Source: Alphaproteobacteria bacterium (lineage in GTDB: Bacteria > Pseudomonadota > Alphaproteobacteria > Rhizobiales > Devosiaceae). From it: a stretch of DNA of 64,000 bases. The notes beneath the pieces are model-generated. The model saw only the letters and a list, made by a program, of their open reading frames with translations, was not told the origin of the DNA and made no database searches. Shown piece by piece: positions 18,357 to 27,124 of this stretch. A program made the translations under genes and the position numbers. Position 1 is the first letter of the stretch. The number at the start of each line of letters is the position of its first letter. The stretch spans positions 110,897-174,896 of the forward strand of contig JAHJWO010000047.1 of assembly GCA_018828145.1 (NCBI GenBank). Direction: 5' to 3'.

Positions 18357-19189
18357 CCATGAAGCTCACCCTGCCCGCCTTCATCGGCCGCATCGCCTTC
18401 TCGGCCCTGGCCGCACTGATCGGCGCCGCCTTCGCCCTGCCGCTGCTGTGGTTCCTGTTCGCCCCGTTCAATGCGCGGGCCGAGCTGGGGCTGGCCATTC
18501 CCGACCCGTGGACGCTGTCCAATTTCGTCACCGTCTTCGGCAACAGCTTTGCCGTGCAGGCGCTGTGGAACAGCCTCATCCAGTCCGTGGGCGGGGTGAT
18601 CCTGGTCGGTGCCGCGGCAACGCTGGCGGCCTATGCGCTGTCGCGCTCGTCGCTGCCGGGCAAGGGTGCGGTCACCTATATCCTGCTGCTGTTTTCCTCG
18701 GTCGTATCGGGGTCGGCGGCCATGGTGCCGATCTTCCTCATCGTCTCCGCCGCCGGGCTGATCGACACCCATCTTGCGGTGATCCTGACCTTTGCCGGCG
18801 GGCTGCTGCCCACCGCCATGTTCATCCTGCGCGACTTCATCGATTCCATCCCCAAATCCTACGAGGAAAGTGCCATGGTCGCGGGCGCCTCGCCCGTCCA
18901 GGCCTTCTTCGACGTGGCCCTGCCGGTGATCCGGCCCGGCATCGTCGTCGTGGTGGTCTGGGGTTTCGTCAATATCTGGGGGAGCTTTCTCATCCCCTTC
19001 ATCCTGTTGCGCAGCGACGACCAGATGCCGGCATCGGTGGCCATCTACTCCTTCTATTCGGAGGCGGGCACGCCCATCGTGACCCTGCTGGCGGCCTATT
19101 CGCTCATCTACTCGCTTCCCGTCATCGCCCTTTATCTCTTCGTCAGCTGGAAGTTCGGCTTCCGGTTCTTTGGCGGCATCAAGGCCTAA
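18353..19189 (+). CDS. Sugar ABC transporter permease, MalG type
   Basis: A 278-residue permease. The ATG at 18353 overlaps the previous stop; a second ATG two codons on (18359) is also possible. The EAA loop (KSYEESAMVAGASPVQAFFD) lies near residue 175, and about six spans are visible. The longer open frame upstream belongs to the overlap with the preceding gene and is not used. Confidence 0.94.
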   Translation: MTMKLTLPAFIGRIAFSALAALIGAAFALPLLWFLFAPFNARAELGLAIPDPWTLSNFVTVFGNSFAVQALWNSLIQSVGGVILVGAAATLAAYALSRSSLPGKGAVTYILLLFSSVVSGSAAMVPIFLIVSAAGLIDTHLAVILTFAGGLLPTAMFILRDFIDSIPKSYEESAMVAGASPVQAFFDVALPVIRPGIVVVVVWGFVNIWGSFLIPFILLRSDDQMPASVAIYSFYSEAGTPIVTLLAAYSLIYSLPVIALYLFVSWKFGFRFFGGIKA

Positions 19190-19196
19190 TCCAGTC

Positions 19197-20309
19197 ATGG
19201 CATCAGTCGAATTCAGCAACGTCACCAAGATCTTCGGCAATTTCAACGCCGTGTCGGATGTGAGTTTTTCCATTGGCGATGGCGAGTTCGTCTGCCTGCT
19301 CGGCCCCTCGGGCTGCGGCAAGACCACGAGCCTGCGCATGATTGCGGGGCTCGAAACGCCGACCTCGGGCAAGTTGCTGATCGGTGGCGAGGACGTGACC
19401 CACTACCACCCCAAGGATCGCCAGATCTCCATGGTGTTCCAGGATTATGCGCTCTATCCGCATATGAACCTGGCCGACAATATCGCCTATCCGCTCAAGG
19501 TGCGCGGCAAGTCGGTGACCGAGCGGCATGGGCGCGCCAAGGAAGTCGCCGACGTGCTCAAGATCGGCCATCTCCTCGACCGCCTGCCCAGCCAGATTTC
19601 GGGCGGGCAGCAGCAGCGCACATCGCTGGCGCGGGCGCTGGTCTATCCGAGCCAGGTCTATCTCTTCGACGAGCCGCTCTCCAATCTCGACGCCAAGCTG
19701 CGGCTGGAAGCGCGCGGCTTTCTCAACCACCTGCAGCGCGACATGGGCATGACGGCCGTCTATGTGACCCATGACCAGGCCGAGGCCATGGCGCTGGCCA
19801 CCCGCATTGCGGTGATGGACCAGGGCAAGATCGTGCAATATGCCTCGCCCATCGAGATCTATCGCCGGCCGGCCACCACCTTCGTCGCCAATTTCGTCGG
19901 CAACCCGCCGATGAACCTGGTGCCGGTCGAGGCGGTGCAGGGCGATGGGCAGTTGCGCCCGTCCGCCGATGGGCTGGTGCTGGGGGGCCTCGCCATGTCG
20001 TCGGGCATCGGCACGGCGCTGGGCGCCGGCAAGACGCTGACCCTGGGCATACGGCCCGAGCATCTGTCGATTGCCGAGCCGGGCGCCGCCAACACCATTG
20101 CGGGCAAGCTCTTCGCCAATGAGAATATGGGCCCTGAAAGCCTCGTCACCATCGAGCGCCCCGACGGATCGCGCGTCACCGCCCGCATCTTCACCGATGA
20201 CCATATCGCGCTGGACCAGGCGGTGAAGCTGAGCTTTTCGAGCGAGCATGTGCATCTGTTCGACGGCGCGGGAAACCGCATACCGGCCGATGGGGAAACG
20301 CCAATCTGA
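19197..20309 (+). CDS. Sugar ABC transporter ATP-binding protein, UgpC/MalK type
   Basis: A 370-residue ATPase with Walker A GPSGCGKTT, signature ISGGQQQRTSLARAL, Walker B LFDEPLSNLD, switch VTHDQAEAM and a C-terminal TOBE region. The start MASVEF at 19197 is preferred because it follows the permease stop by seven bases; the upstream extension overlaps that gene. It energises the permease pair of this locus. Confidence 0.95.
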   Translation: MASVEFSNVTKIFGNFNAVSDVSFSIGDGEFVCLLGPSGCGKTTSLRMIAGLETPTSGKLLIGGEDVTHYHPKDRQISMVFQDYALYPHMNLADNIAYPLKVRGKSVTERHGRAKEVADVLKIGHLLDRLPSQISGGQQQRTSLARALVYPSQVYLFDEPLSNLDAKLRLEARGFLNHLQRDMGMTAVYVTHDQAEAMALATRIAVMDQGKIVQYASPIEIYRRPATTFVANFVGNPPMNLVPVEAVQGDGQLRPSADGLVLGGLAMSSGIGTALGAGKTLTLGIRPEHLSIAEPGAANTIAGKLFANENMGPESLVTIERPDGSRVTARIFTDDHIALDQAVKLSFSSEHVHLFDGAGNRIPADGETPI

Positions 20310-20335
20310 ATATAGATCGACCACAATTGCCGCAG

Positions 20336-20455
20336 TCGACACCCTCCCCCTTGCGGGAGGGATCAAGGGTGGGGGGTGTTGGCCGGATATTCGGGCCAAC
20401 CGCCACCCCCCCAAGCCTCGCCCGTCAGGGGAGGTGCCGTTCAGCGCCTGGGGTA
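20336..20455. repeat. Extragenic palindromic repeat, uninterrupted copy
   Basis: It begins GTCGACACCCTCCCCCTTG and continues with GGATCAAGGGTG, GGCC-ATAT-GGCC and CACCCCC blocks. Read in reverse it gives the ancestral form of 8808-8999, without the 84-base insertion. It occupies most of the gap between the ATPase and the PHP hydrolase. Confidence 0.8.
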
Positions 20456-20478
20456 GGCGCCCGTGAGACATTGCTGAC

Positions 20479-21882
20479 ATGACCACCATAACCGCCCGCA
20501 TCACCCGCGCCGACCAGGCCCCCAATCCCTATTTCTACGTGCCTTTCGACGTGCCCGAAGGCACGACGCGGATCGATGTCACCCTCGCCTACCCAAAGGC
20601 CGAGGACTGCGTCATTGACCTGGGCGCCTTCGATCCGCGCGACACGGGCTATCCGACCCGTGAGGGCTTTCGGGGCTGGAGCGGGGGGGCGCGCGACCGC
20701 TTCTTCATCGCCACCGACGATGCGACGCCCGGCTATGTGCATGGCGTGATCCAGCCGGGACAGTGGACAGTGATCCTGGGGCTCTACAGGGTTCCCGAAG
20801 CGGGCACCGATGTCAGCGTCACCATCGCGCTCGATACGGCGCCGCGCGCACTGGAGCCGCAGCCGGAACGGCGCTTACCGGTGCGCCGGCAGGCAGGCTG
20901 GTATCGCGGCGACCTGCACTGCCACACCTTCCATTCCGACGCCAAGGGCTCGCCCGAACTGCTGCATGCGGCGGCACGGCAGGCCGGTCTCGATTTCCTC
21001 GCCATTGCCGACCACAACACCACCACGCAGCGCCGCTATTTCCACCCGCAATCCTCGCCCGAACTGGTCTTCGTGCGCGCCATGGAGGTGACCACGGCCG
21101 AGGGGCACGCCAATGTCTATGGCGTGGATGACTGGATCGATTTCCGCATGACACGCCGGGCCGATGCCCACACGCTGGCGCGGCTGGTGCATGAGAGGGG
21201 CGGGCTGCTCTCGATCAACCACGACAAGCCGCCCATTGCCTGGGAATATGAACTGCCCGAGGCGGATTGCCAGGAAGTCTGGCAGAGCACCTGGATGGCC
21301 TGGAACTGGATCGCGCTGGAGCGCTGGCAGCAGCGCCTCGTCGCCGGGCTGCGCCTCTCGGCCATTGGCGGCTCGGATTATCACCAGCCGGCGCAGCTGA
21401 TGCCGGAGGGGCCGCTGGTGCTGGCGCGGCCGACCACCGTGCTGTGGCTGCCCGAACTCTCCGAAGACGCGATCCTTGCCGCCATGAAGGCCGGCCAGGG
21501 CTATGTCACCGAAAGCCCCACCGGCCCGGCGCTGGTGATGACGGTGGATGGCCAGCCCATGGGCTCGACCATCGCAGCACCGCGCCTGGCGCGCGCCGAG
21601 ATCAGGGGCGCCAAGGGCGACCGGCTGGTCTGGATCGATGCCAGCGGCAATATCGGCACGGCGCTGATCGCGGCCGACGAGTGGTCGCATGACTTCGCGC
21701 TTGGCCATGCCAAGGGCTTCATCCGGGCCGAGATCGTGGCCGAGGCCAGCCGCGAGCGGCTGGGAGCCGAATTCCTCGCCCTGATCGAGGGGCGCGAGCT
21801 GCCCTGGCAGTTGCGGGGCGTCAACCTGGCCGACCAGGCGATCCGTCGCGCCCTCGGCAATCCCGTCTATATCGAGGGCTGA
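20479..21882 (+). CDS. CehA/McbA family PHP-type metallohydrolase
   Basis: A 467-residue protein. An N-terminal beta-sandwich of about 130 residues precedes a PHP domain. Its metal ligands are visible in RGDLHCHTFHSDAK (about residue 147), IADHNTT, and GGSDYH (about 310). CehA and McbA are carbaryl and carbofuran hydrolases of this fold, but most members have unknown esters or phosphodiesters as substrates. It is followed after three bases by the isomerase gene, so it belongs to the sugar operon and may hydrolyse a sugar phosphodiester or ester. That role is inferred. Confidence 0.88.
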   Translation: MTTITARITRADQAPNPYFYVPFDVPEGTTRIDVTLAYPKAEDCVIDLGAFDPRDTGYPTREGFRGWSGGARDRFFIATDDATPGYVHGVIQPGQWTVILGLYRVPEAGTDVSVTIALDTAPRALEPQPERRLPVRRQAGWYRGDLHCHTFHSDAKGSPELLHAAARQAGLDFLAIADHNTTTQRRYFHPQSSPELVFVRAMEVTTAEGHANVYGVDDWIDFRMTRRADAHTLARLVHERGGLLSINHDKPPIAWEYELPEADCQEVWQSTWMAWNWIALERWQQRLVAGLRLSAIGGSDYHQPAQLMPEGPLVLARPTTVLWLPELSEDAILAAMKAGQGYVTESPTGPALVMTVDGQPMGSTIAAPRLARAEIRGAKGDRLVWIDASGNIGTALIAADEWSHDFALGHAKGFIRAEIVAEASRERLGAEFLALIEGRELPWQLRGVNLADQAIRRALGNPVYIEG

Positions 21883-21885
21883 GCC

Positions 21886-22740
21886 ATGCTGATCGCCAAT
21901 GCGCCCTGCTCCTGGGGTGTCGCATATCCCACCGGCAATGCCGTCACCTCGCAGCACTATCTCGATGAAGTGGCCGAGGCCGGCTATCGCGGCACCGAGC
22001 TCGGTCCTTTCGGCTTCCTGCCCAAGGATCCGGCCGTGCTGCAGGATGAGCTGGCCAGGCGCGATCTGGTGATGATCGGGGCCACCCATGTCCACACCCT
22101 GGGCGACGCGGCCTCCGGCCCGGTCCTGATGCAGACGCTGGGCGAGCTGGCGCCCCTGCTAGTATCGCTCGGCGCGCGGCACCTCGTGATCATGGATGAG
22201 AGCAATTTCTATCCCAGGGGCCAGGAAGGCGTGCTCGACGCCGCGGGCTGGGCCGGGCTGACGCGCATGGTGCGCGACGCCCAGGCTTTGGTCGAGGGCG
22301 AGCATGGGCTCAAGCTGAGCTTTCATCCCCATATCGGCACCGCCGTCGAGCGCGAAAGCCAGATCGACCGATTGCTGGACGAGACGGACATCGGTCTCTG
22401 CTTCGACACCGGCCACCATGCCTTCTGGGACCAGGACCCGCTGACCTATATGGAACGCGTCTTTCCCCGCATCGCCTATATGCATCTCAAGAATGTCGAT
22501 GGCGCGGTGCGCCAGCGCGTGCTCGACGGGCAACTGTCGATCGCGGAGTCCTATGGCGCGGGCGTCATGTGCCCCCTGCCCGATGGCGTGGTCGACATCA
22601 GGGCGGTGATGCAACTGCTTGTCGATCGCGGCTTTGCCGGCCCGATCGTGGTCGAGCAGGACGTGGCGAAAAATGCCGCCGAAACGCCGCTGCAGCTGGC
22701 GGCCCGGAACCTCGCCTATATGCAGGTTATCGCCGGCTGA
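21886..22740 (+). CDS. Sugar phosphate isomerase/epimerase (IolE-like TIM barrel)
   Basis: A 284-residue AP-endonuclease-2/TIM-barrel protein. The N-terminus NAPCSWGVAYPTGNAV and the stretches YRGTELGPFGFLP, LSFHPHIGT, CFDTGHHAF and YMHLKNVDG match inosose dehydratase-like and sugar epimerase enzymes, with the His, Asp and Glu metal ligands in the usual strand ends. It is the last gene of the operon. It probably isomerises or dehydrates the imported sugar acid or polyol; the exact reaction is not determined. Confidence 0.88.
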   Translation: MLIANAPCSWGVAYPTGNAVTSQHYLDEVAEAGYRGTELGPFGFLPKDPAVLQDELARRDLVMIGATHVHTLGDAASGPVLMQTLGELAPLLVSLGARHLVIMDESNFYPRGQEGVLDAAGWAGLTRMVRDAQALVEGEHGLKLSFHPHIGTAVERESQIDRLLDETDIGLCFDTGHHAFWDQDPLTYMERVFPRIAYMHLKNVDGAVRQRVLDGQLSIAESYGAGVMCPLPDGVVDIRAVMQLLVDRGFAGPIVVEQDVAKNAAETPLQLAARNLAYMQVIAG

Positions 22741-23468
22741 TCCTGTTCATTCACCGGTCAGGGTCGCGGCGAAATCGTGGCGGCGAGGCCATCCAGGGAC
22801 CAAGGTCTGATTGCGTCAGCGACCAACGTCCTCGGCAAACTGCTGCATTGGTCTGAATAATGGCGGGACCTATGTGAATAGTGAGAGGAGGCCTTTCCAG
22901 TCTAGAAATAGTATTCATGATCTGGAATGACAGGATAGACCGATGAAATGCCCCTTTGTGGTCAGCACCGAGAATCCTGTCGAACAGCAGCCTGACGCCT
23001 CCGGCGCGGGCAGCCTCATGACCGAAAAATTCGGCCCACCCGCCCATATCCGCCGCTTTTCGCGCGGCGACACGATCTGGGAGCCGGGGCTGGCGGCCAT
23101 TGTCGGCTATATTGTCAAGGGGACAGTAAAGCTCGTCACCTGCCTGTTCCAAGTCCCAGTGCGCACCCCATCGTGACCTTATGGCCTGGGTCGGGCGATG
23201 CCCAAACACGCCTGCGTCATCGATAGACCACGTCTGTGGCGCAGGCGATAGGCCGCCTGCCTTGTCATACCATGGCCGCATTGGCGCCCGCCTTCGCGCA
23301 GGCCATTATATCGACGGAACGGGCAGGCACGGACAACGGGTCTTGATGGCAGGTGGCGCGACGGATACCACGTGCCCTGCCGAAACGTGGTCAGGCCAGA
23401 CCACCCAGCCGGTGCTCGGAACTGTTGCCAGGGGTCAAGCCCCTGAGCGCACCAAATCAGGGAATCTT
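22741..23468. other. Long gap before panB, mostly non-coding
   Basis: These 728 bases contain the Crp/Fnr remnant listed separately and otherwise no reading frame with a recognisable product. Base composition is less regular at third codon positions than in neighbouring genes, consistent with decaying sequence. Confidence 0.6.
22943..23176 (+). pseudogene. Crp/Fnr family regulator, N-terminal remnant
   Basis: Only 77 codons remain, against about 230 for the family. Residues 34-64 (HIRRFSRGDTIWEPG, then VGYIVKGTVKL) match the start of the cyclic-nucleotide-binding-like beta roll of Crp/Fnr proteins (hhRhxxGDxIhxxG, then hxGxVKL). The frame then drifts into TCLFQVPVRTPS and stops; no effector-domain remainder or helix-turn-helix follows. 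The protein cannot function as a regulator. It may once have controlled the pan-coa operon 290 bases downstream. Confidence 0.55.
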
Positions 23469-24275
23469 ATGTCTGTTCAGACTGGCACCAAGCGACTGAC
23501 GACACGTGACATCCAGGCATTGAAGCAACGCGGCGAGAAGATCGCCATGCTCACAGCCTATGACCATGTCACGGCGAGCCTGCTCGACCAGTCAGGGATC
23601 GATATCCTGCTTGTGGGCGACAGCCTGGGCAATGTGGTGCTGGGATATGAAACTACCCTGTCCGTGACCCTTGCCGACATGATCCGTCACGCCGCAGCGG
23701 TGCAGAGGGGCAGCAAAAGGGCAATCGTGGTCTGCGACCTGCCTTTCGGCACGGCGACCGACCCCGAAACGGCGCTGCGCAGCGCGGTTGCGGTGCTGCA
23801 GGAAACCGGCTGCCAGGCCGTCAAGATCGAAGGCGGCGCTGCCGCCGTGCCCACTGTTGCCAGGCTGGTGGGACAGGGCATTGCCGTGATGGCCCACATC
23901 GGGCTGACGCCGCAGGCGGTGCACCAGCTGGGTGGCTATTATCGGCATGGCAAGACGGATGCCGAGGCGCGCATACTGATCGAAGCCGCACAGGCCCTGC
24001 AGGCGGCGGGGGCCTTTGCCATTGTGCTGGAAATGGTGGTGCCCGAGCTGTCCACCCAGATCACCGGGCTCCTCGACATCCCGACGATCGGTATCGGTTC
24101 GGGTCCTGGCTGCGCGGGACAGGTGCTGGTGATCAACGACCTTATCGGCCTCGGCATCCAGCCGGCGCCGAGCTTTGCCAAGCCCAAGGCCGACGTCGCC
24201 GCGATTGTCCGCGACGCCGTGACCGCCTATATCGCCGATGTCAAAAGCCCTTCCGAGGAGCCACCCCTTGTCTGA
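23469..24275 (+). CDS. panB: 3-methyl-2-oxobutanoate hydroxymethyltransferase
   Basis: A 268-residue PanB, which makes ketopantoate from 2-oxoisovalerate and methylene-tetrahydrofolate. Diagnostic stretches are MLTAYDH, VGDSLGNVVLGY, CDLPFG, VKIEGG, AHIGLTPQ and PTIGIGSG. The start at 23469 is preceded by CAGGGAA; the open frame upstream is meaningless. It overlaps coaX by eight bases and opens a four-gene coenzyme A operon. Confidence 0.96.
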   Translation: MSVQTGTKRLTTRDIQALKQRGEKIAMLTAYDHVTASLLDQSGIDILLVGDSLGNVVLGYETTLSVTLADMIRHAAAVQRGSKRAIVVCDLPFGTATDPETALRSAVAVLQETGCQAVKIEGGAAAVPTVARLVGQGIAVMAHIGLTPQAVHQLGGYYRHGKTDAEARILIEAAQALQAAGAFAIVLEMVVPELSTQITGLLDIPTIGIGSGPGCAGQVLVINDLIGLGIQPAPSFAKPKADVAAIVRDAVTAYIADVKSPSEEPPLV

Positions 24276-25041
24276 ACACTGGTTGCTGCTCGACATCGGC
24301 AATACCCATACCGTTGCCGGCATCTTTCGCGCGGATGGCGGGCCGGTCGCCGAGATGCGCTTTCGCACCGATCCGCATTGCACTGCCGACGAATATCGCA
24401 TGCTGCTGCGGCAATTGTTTCAGGACCCGCTGGGCCGCAGCGTCTGGGACGTGGTGGATCGGGTGATCCTTTCCACAGTGGTGCCGGCGCTGGAGCGCGT
24501 GGTGGCCCAGGCCTGCGGCGACCTCTCCTGCCTCTCCATCAATGCCGGCCTGGCGCGCGATTTTGAACTGGACCTTCCGCATCCGGAACAGCTGGGCGCC
24601 GACCGGCTGTGCAATGTCGCCGGCGCGCTGCAGCGTGCGGCAGCGCCGCTGCTGATCGTCGATGCGGGCACGGCGACCACCTTTTGCCTCGTGGACCCCG
24701 TGCGCGGCTATATCGGGGGGGCGATCGTTCCGGGTCTCGAAACCAGCTGGCGGGCGCTGCAGGGTCGCGCGGCCAAGCTCTTTGCCGTCGAGCTGATCCG
24801 GCCGGACAATGCCGTGGGCAACACCACCGAAACGCAGATCCAGAGTGGCGTGCTGCAGGGCTATGAGGCGCTGATCGAGGGCATGGCCGACCGGCTGCTG
24901 CGGGATGCGGGCTTTGCCCATGCGACCCTGGTGGCAACGGGCGGCTGCTCGCGCCTGATCCGGCTCTCCGAGCGTTTCCGCCTTGAGCCCGACCTCACGC
25001 TTCTGGGTCTCTTCCGCTATGGACAGCTCAATGACAAGTAA
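24268..25041 (+). CDS. coaX: Type III pantothenate kinase
   Basis: A 257-residue CoaX, phosphorylating pantothenate at the first step of CoA synthesis. It has LLDIGNTHT (phosphate loop), LGADRLCN, and DAGTATTF with the catalytic Asp. The start is placed at TTG 24268 because GAGGAG lies seven bases upstream; an ATG at 24238 has no ribosome site and would overlap panB by 38 bases. It overlaps panB and coaBC. In many alphaproteobacteria a coaX gene sits elsewhere (near birA), so this could be a second copy, which cannot be checked here. Confidence 0.93.
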   Translation: MSEHWLLLDIGNTHTVAGIFRADGGPVAEMRFRTDPHCTADEYRMLLRQLFQDPLGRSVWDVVDRVILSTVVPALERVVAQACGDLSCLSINAGLARDFELDLPHPEQLGADRLCNVAGALQRAAAPLLIVDAGTATTFCLVDPVRGYIGGAIVPGLETSWRALQGRAAKLFAVELIRPDNAVGNTTETQIQSGVLQGYEALIEGMADRLLRDAGFAHATLVATGGCSRLIRLSERFRLEPDLTLLGLFRYGQLNDK

Positions 25042-26242
25042 CATCCTCATCGCCGTGACGGGCAGCATCTCCGCCTACAAGATGGCCGATGTGGTGTCGG
25101 AGCTGACCAAGCGGGGCCATCAGGTGCAGTGCGTGCTGACGGCCAGTGCGCAGCAATTCGTAACCCCGCTGGTGCTGGAAACGCTGAGTGGCCGGCCGGT
25201 CAAATCCGACCTGTTCGGGGCCGACATTTCGGGCACCGAGCATATCGACCTCGCGCGCTGGGCCGACATCGTCGTCGTTGCGCCAGCAACGGCCAATGTG
25301 CTGGCCAAGCTCGCACTGGGCCTGGCCGACGACCTGCTGACCACCATTGCCCTGGCGACGACGGCGCCGCTGCTGATCGCGCCGGCAATGAACACTGTGA
25401 TGTGGGAGCATCCCGCTACCCAAGGGCATCTCGAGACGTTGCGGCAACGCGGCGCCGCCATCGTGGATCCAGCCGCGGGAACACTGGCCTGCGGCGAGGT
25501 CGGTGTCGGCAAACTGGCGCCGGTGCCGGCCATTGTCGCGGCAATCGAAGCCGGCCTGGTCCAGCCAAGCAGCGACCTGGCCGATCTCACCGTCCTGATC
25601 ACCGCCGGCCCCACCACCAGCCCGATCGACGCGGTCCGCTACATCACCAACCATTCGACGGGCCGCATGGGTGCGGCCATGGCCGAGGAAGCCCTGCGGC
25701 GAGGCGCCCGGGTGCGCTATGTGCTGGGCGTGGACAAGGGCGTGGTCCGCCCTGTAGCGCCGAGGGGCACAGCCGAGCGCCTGACGCTGGTCGAGGTGCG
25801 GACGGCCGAGGAGATGGCCGAAGCGGCGCTGGCCTTCCTGCCGGACGTGGGCGGCGTGATCGCCACCGCGGCTGTGCTGGACTATCGTGTGGCAGCGCCC
25901 TCCGCCAGCAAGCTCAAGCGCGCCGCCGCGGACACGGTGCTGGACATGGTGCCGTCGGTCGACGTGCTCGGTGCCTTGCGGCAGGCCGCGACCAGGCAGT
26001 GGTTTTTCGGCTTTGCTGCGGAAACCGACAATATCGAGGCCAATGCCAGCAGCAAGCTCGAGAGCAAGAAGCTCGACTATCTGTTCGCCAATCCGGTGGC
26101 CCGGACCGGGGAGACGACATCGACGGGGTTTTCCGTCCCAACCAATGGCGGCATCCTGCTTCGGGCCGGAAGAGACGCCGTGTCGCTGCCGGTGATGAGC
26201 AAGACCGACCTCGCCAAGCGCCTTTGGGACCTGATCGCATGA
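25031..26242 (+). CDS. coaBC: Phosphopantothenoylcysteine decarboxylase / phosphopantothenate-cysteine ligase
   Basis: A 403-residue bifunctional enzyme. The CoaC flavodoxin-like part (residues 1-180) opens ILIAVTGSISAYK and has the APAMNTVMW motif and the LACGEVGVGKL segment. The CoaB part (from about 185) has ITAGPTTSPIDAVRYITNHSTGRMG written here in two pieces by context: ITAGPTTSPID then NHSTGRMG, and ATAAVLDYRV. Start at 25031, overlapping coaX by 11 bases; an in-frame ATG at 25019 is a weaker alternative. It overlaps panC by four bases. Confidence 0.95.
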   Translation: MTSNILIAVTGSISAYKMADVVSELTKRGHQVQCVLTASAQQFVTPLVLETLSGRPVKSDLFGADISGTEHIDLARWADIVVVAPATANVLAKLALGLADDLLTTIALATTAPLLIAPAMNTVMWEHPATQGHLETLRQRGAAIVDPAAGTLACGEVGVGKLAPVPAIVAAIEAGLVQPSSDLADLTVLITAGPTTSPIDAVRYITNHSTGRMGAAMAEEALRRGARVRYVLGVDKGVVRPVAPRGTAERLTLVEVRTAEEMAEAALAFLPDVGGVIATAAVLDYRVAAPSASKLKRAAADTVLDMVPSVDVLGALRQAATRQWFFGFAAETDNIEANASSKLESKKLDYLFANPVARTGETTSTGFSVPTNGGILLRAGRDAVSLPVMSKTDLAKRLWDLIA

Positions 26243-27093
26243 CCATCATTTTGCGGACCATTGCCGAGGTGCGCGCCTGGCGGGACCAGGTGCCGCCGGA
26301 CCAGAAGGTCGCGCTCGTGCCGACCATGGGCGCGCTGCATGCCGGCCATATGAGCCTGATGGGCCTGGCGCGGGATCGCGCCGAGGTGAGTATTGCCAGC
26401 ATTTTCGTCAATCCGCTGCAGTTCGGGCCGAGCGAGGACCTCAGCAAATATCCGCGCCCGGTCGAAGCAGACATTGCCCTGCTGGAGGGCGCAGGGATCG
26501 ACGCAGTCTTCCTGCCGCCGGTTGCCGAGCTCTATCCCGAGGATGCATCCACCTTCGTGGTTGAGGAGAGCGTGTCGCTACCGCTCTGCGGCGCCGTTCG
26601 GCCCGGCCATTTCCGCGGGGTCGCCACCGTGGTGTTGAAGCTGTTCAACATCGTGACTCCGGATATTGCCGTCTTCGGGCAGAAGGACGCGCAGCAATGC
26701 GTGGTGATCGAGCGCATGGTGCGCGATCTCAACCTGCGGATCGATATTGTCCGCGGCCCCATCGTGCGGGAGCCGGACGGCCTGGCGCTGAGCTCGCGCA
26801 ATATCTACCTCGATGCAGCCGACCGCCGGGCAGCGCCGGCCATTTTCGCCAGCCTGGAAGCCGCGCGCCTTGCCTTTGAGGCCGGCGAGAGAAACGCCGA
26901 AACCCTGGCGGGTATCGGGCGGGCGGTGCTGGCTGCCGAGCCGCGGCTCAAGCTGCAATACTGGGAGGTTCGCCACCCGGAGAGCCTTGCTGCCATAGAG
27001 ACGATCGGGCCAGCCGGTGCGCTATTCGCTGTTGCGGCGCATCTGGGCACCACACGGCTCATCGACAACTACCTGGCGCAACCGGCGGAATAG
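26239..27093 (+). CDS. panC: Pantothenate synthetase (pantoate-beta-alanine ligase)
   Basis: A 284-residue PanC joining pantoate and beta-alanine with ATP. The nucleotidyltransferase motif PTMGALHAGH, then IFVNPLQFGPSEDL, VFGQKDAQQ and ALSSRN (KMSKS-type loop) are all present. The ATG at 26239 overlaps the coaBC stop (ATGA). It completes a run that covers ketopantoate to phosphopantetheine except for panE and panD, which are not in the window. Confidence 0.96.
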   Translation: MTIILRTIAEVRAWRDQVPPDQKVALVPTMGALHAGHMSLMGLARDRAEVSIASIFVNPLQFGPSEDLSKYPRPVEADIALLEGAGIDAVFLPPVAELYPEDASTFVVEESVSLPLCGAVRPGHFRGVATVVLKLFNIVTPDIAVFGQKDAQQCVVIERMVRDLNLRIDIVRGPIVREPDGLALSSRNIYLDAADRRAAPAIFASLEAARLAFEAGERNAETLAGIGRAVLAAEPRLKLQYWEVRHPESLAAIETIGPAGALFAVAAHLGTTRLIDNYLAQPAE

Positions 27094-27124
27094 GCGGCCA
27101 GGGGAAGGCCAGGGAGGGATCGTA

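Noticed and set aside
22751..23281. Minus-strand frame of 176 codons
   Set aside because: It is opposite the Crp/Fnr remnant and has no recognisable family or ribosome site.
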